From Vulcanimicrobiota bacterium (lineage in GTDB: Bacteria; Vulcanimicrobiota; Xenobia; Xenobiales; JADMJV01): DNA of 64,000 nucleotides. Under the pieces are notes generated by a model. The model worked only from the letters and a program-made list of their open reading frames with translations, searched no databases and was not told the DNA's origin. This document shows positions 62,894 through 64,000 of this stretch, one piece after another; position 1 is the stretch's first letter, and the number at the start of each line of letters is the position of its first letter. Where the stretch lies: positions 1 through 64,000 of the forward strand of contig JAFKGI010000013.1 of NCBI GenBank assembly GCA_017307785.1. Reading direction: 5' to 3'. A program made the position numbers and the translations under genes.

Positions 62894-64000
62894 GCGAGGC
62901 GGGATCGGCCAGCGAGGCGCGCAGCCGGTTCTGAAAATCTTCCACGTAAAAGCGAGCCTTCTTTTTGGAAAAGCAGCTGATGCGGTAGTGCAGAATGCCT
63001 TGTAACGAGTCTTTCTGTTCGACGATTTCCAGTTGCACCGGCGACGAGTTGAAGGGCGAGTCCACGAAGAGAAATTCCCAGGGACCCAGCGGACTGCTGA
63101 TCAGTCCTCCGCTGCGTAAACCCAGGTCTTCTCTGGCGGGCCCTTCGCCTTCGACCCAGCGGGCCTTCTGGTACTGCTGGAACATGATCCAGACGTCGGT
63201 GCGCGGCACCGGCAACGTCGTGACCACCGGAAAGAACTGACGGCTGACCACCTCGGTAATGGTGCTGCGATTGGCGGCCCACAACTCTTGCCAGCTCTTG
63301 AGCTCGTGTAGCTTGCGCCGGTAGAGCACGAGTTGGGCGAAAAAGCCCACGGTCTGATCGAAGCGCTGGTGCGGCCGGTTGGCCACCGCTCCACCGATGC
63401 AAAAGTCGTCCAGGCACAGGTCGGCGCCCATGGTGGCCTGCAAGGTGGAGAGCATCAGGTTGAACATGGTGATTTTGTGGCTGCGGCAGACCTGTCGCGC
63501 CTGCTCGACCACGTCCCCTTCCAGGCGGAAGAAGACTTTGAAAGCGTGGTCGTCGCTTTCCGAGTGAGGCAGGGCCAGGTCCGGGCAGTGAGCCAGCTCC
63601 TGGAGCCACCAGGCGCGCATTTCTTCGGCTTTGGGCAGAGCGAACCAGGCGTGCTGCCAGGCGCAGAACTCGGAGAAGCTGGGCGGGGGAGGGTCCTGCG
63701 GCGGCACTTCCAGCTCGGCCATGATTTGTTCTAGGCTCCAGAGGTCGGCGGCACAATGATGCACGTCAAACTGCATGATGTCCTCGCTTTCTCTCTGATA
63801 CAGACGCAGGCGGCAAACCGGTAGCTTGCCCATGTCAAAAGGCTCGAGAGCATCCTCTTTCAGCGCTTCGCGGAGCCGGTCCGTGCTCCAGTCGCGAGCG
63901 TCCACCAGCTTGAAGGCGAGCTGATGGTTTTCATGAACGCGCTGCTCAACCTGACACTCGTTGTTGAGGTCGTGAAGACCCAGCGAACCCAGCCGGACCA
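62883..64000 (-). CDS. Nonribosomal peptide synthetase condensation domain, 5' truncated by window
   Basis: 372 codons are visible, open to the right edge, so the N-terminus is missing. HHCAADLWSLEQ is the catalytic HHxxxD motif of condensation domains, though the residue after Asp is Leu instead of Gly. Upstream are EPFDMGKLPVCRLRL; downstream come FFAQLVLYRR (a GFFVNT-like core position, altered) and FNLMLSTLQA. The protein stops directly after the C domain, so this is either a C-terminal condensation domain or a stand-alone one. It may begin a natural-product cluster extending beyond the window. Confidence 0.85.
   Translation of the reverse strand, partial: VRLGSLGLHDLNNECQVEQRVHENHQLAFKLVDARDWSTDRLREALKEDALEPFDMGKLPVCRLRLYQRESEDIMQFDVHHCAADLWSLEQIMAELEVPPQDPPPPSFSEFCAWQHAWFALPKAEEMRAWWLQELAHCPDLALPHSESDDHAFKVFFRLEGDVVEQARQVCRSHKITMFNLMLSTLQATMGADLCLDDFCIGGAVANRPHQRFDQTVGFFAQLVLYRRKLHELKSWQELWAANRSTITEVVSRQFFPVVTTLPVPRTDVWIMFQQYQKARWVEGEGPAREDLGLRSGGLISSPLGPWEFLFVDSPFNSSPVQLEIVEQKDSLQGILHYRISCFSKKKARFYVEDFQNRLRASLADPASPIA

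Noticed and set aside
1..64000. tRNA, rRNA or insertion-sequence genes
   Set aside because: No cloverleaf, rRNA stretch, transposase motif or flanking inverted ends was recognised by reading; a dedicated tRNA scan was not possible.

Overview
The window is a gene-dense, GC-rich bacterial chromosome segment. Genes sit on both strands with short gaps, and neighbours often overlap, including at their 3' ends. Type IV pilus/type II secretion parts, a lipobox protein, a Tat substrate, PspA, ScpAB and a ~180 kDa NAD-glutamate dehydrogenase suggest a diderm bacterium. The type III PKS operon, the frequent convergent overlaps and the low-complexity Gly-rich proteins would fit a myxobacterium-like or poorly sampled phylum; I cannot place it further. 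No rRNA, tRNA, CRISPR array or insertion sequence was recognised.

Layout. 0.1-3.6 kb: AI-2E family permease, dihydropyrimidinase and, divergently, uracil phosphoribosyltransferase. 3.6-7.8 kb: a secreted protein, two prepilin-like minor pseudopilins and a large PilX/GspK-like protein. 7.8-9.2 kb: TIGR01777 epimerase. 9.2-12.0 kb: a pspA-response regulator-histidine kinase operon, divergent from a TerB-like gene. 12.7-17.5 kb: a Tat-exported protein and a three-gene group ending in a 718-aa protein with 26 and 37 perfect Gly-Asn-Ala triplets. 17.6-22.9 kb: dipeptide epimerase, ornithine carbamoyltransferase, glycosyltransferase and membrane proteins. 23.0-26.8 kb: M16 peptidase and GspF/PilC. 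26.9-29.5 kb: DUF2071 protein, GH1 glycosidase, HD hydrolase.

29.4-34.4 kb (read leftwards) is a tightly overlapping biosynthetic operon: type III polyketide synthase, isoprenylcysteine-type methyltransferase, acyl carrier protein, fatty acyl-AMP ligase-like enzyme, nitroreductase and FAD-dependent oxidoreductase. It looks like a pathway for a methylated, oxidised phenolic or pyrone lipid with its own starter-loading module. Two tandem cyclophilins and acetate kinase lie upstream.

37.1-42.2 kb is the oddest part. Two closely related Gly/Ala-rich proteins (37.1 kb +, 41.7 kb -) flank an FHA/zinc-ribbon/GspE ATPase gene, frameshifted in this sequence, and a protein that looks like a dead GspE ATPase fused to a YwqG/DUF1963-like domain. 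The gap holds tandem terminators and two ~160-bp direct repeats.

42.4-58.4 kb: cytochrome P450, GNAT, an unknown acidic protein, a GAF-GGDEF protein with a degenerate active site, the large glutamate dehydrogenase, an anti-sigma/ECF sigma pair whose first start codon lies in a strong hairpin, a NarL-type regulator, a transglutaminase-like protein, a site-2 protease and scpAB. 58.4-64.0 kb: two-domain GNAT, CmcI-like methyltransferase, macrolide-type glycosyltransferase, a 46-aa Gly-rich peptide, an acidic protein, a SAM methyltransferase and a condensation domain cut by the right edge, possibly the border of a natural-product cluster.
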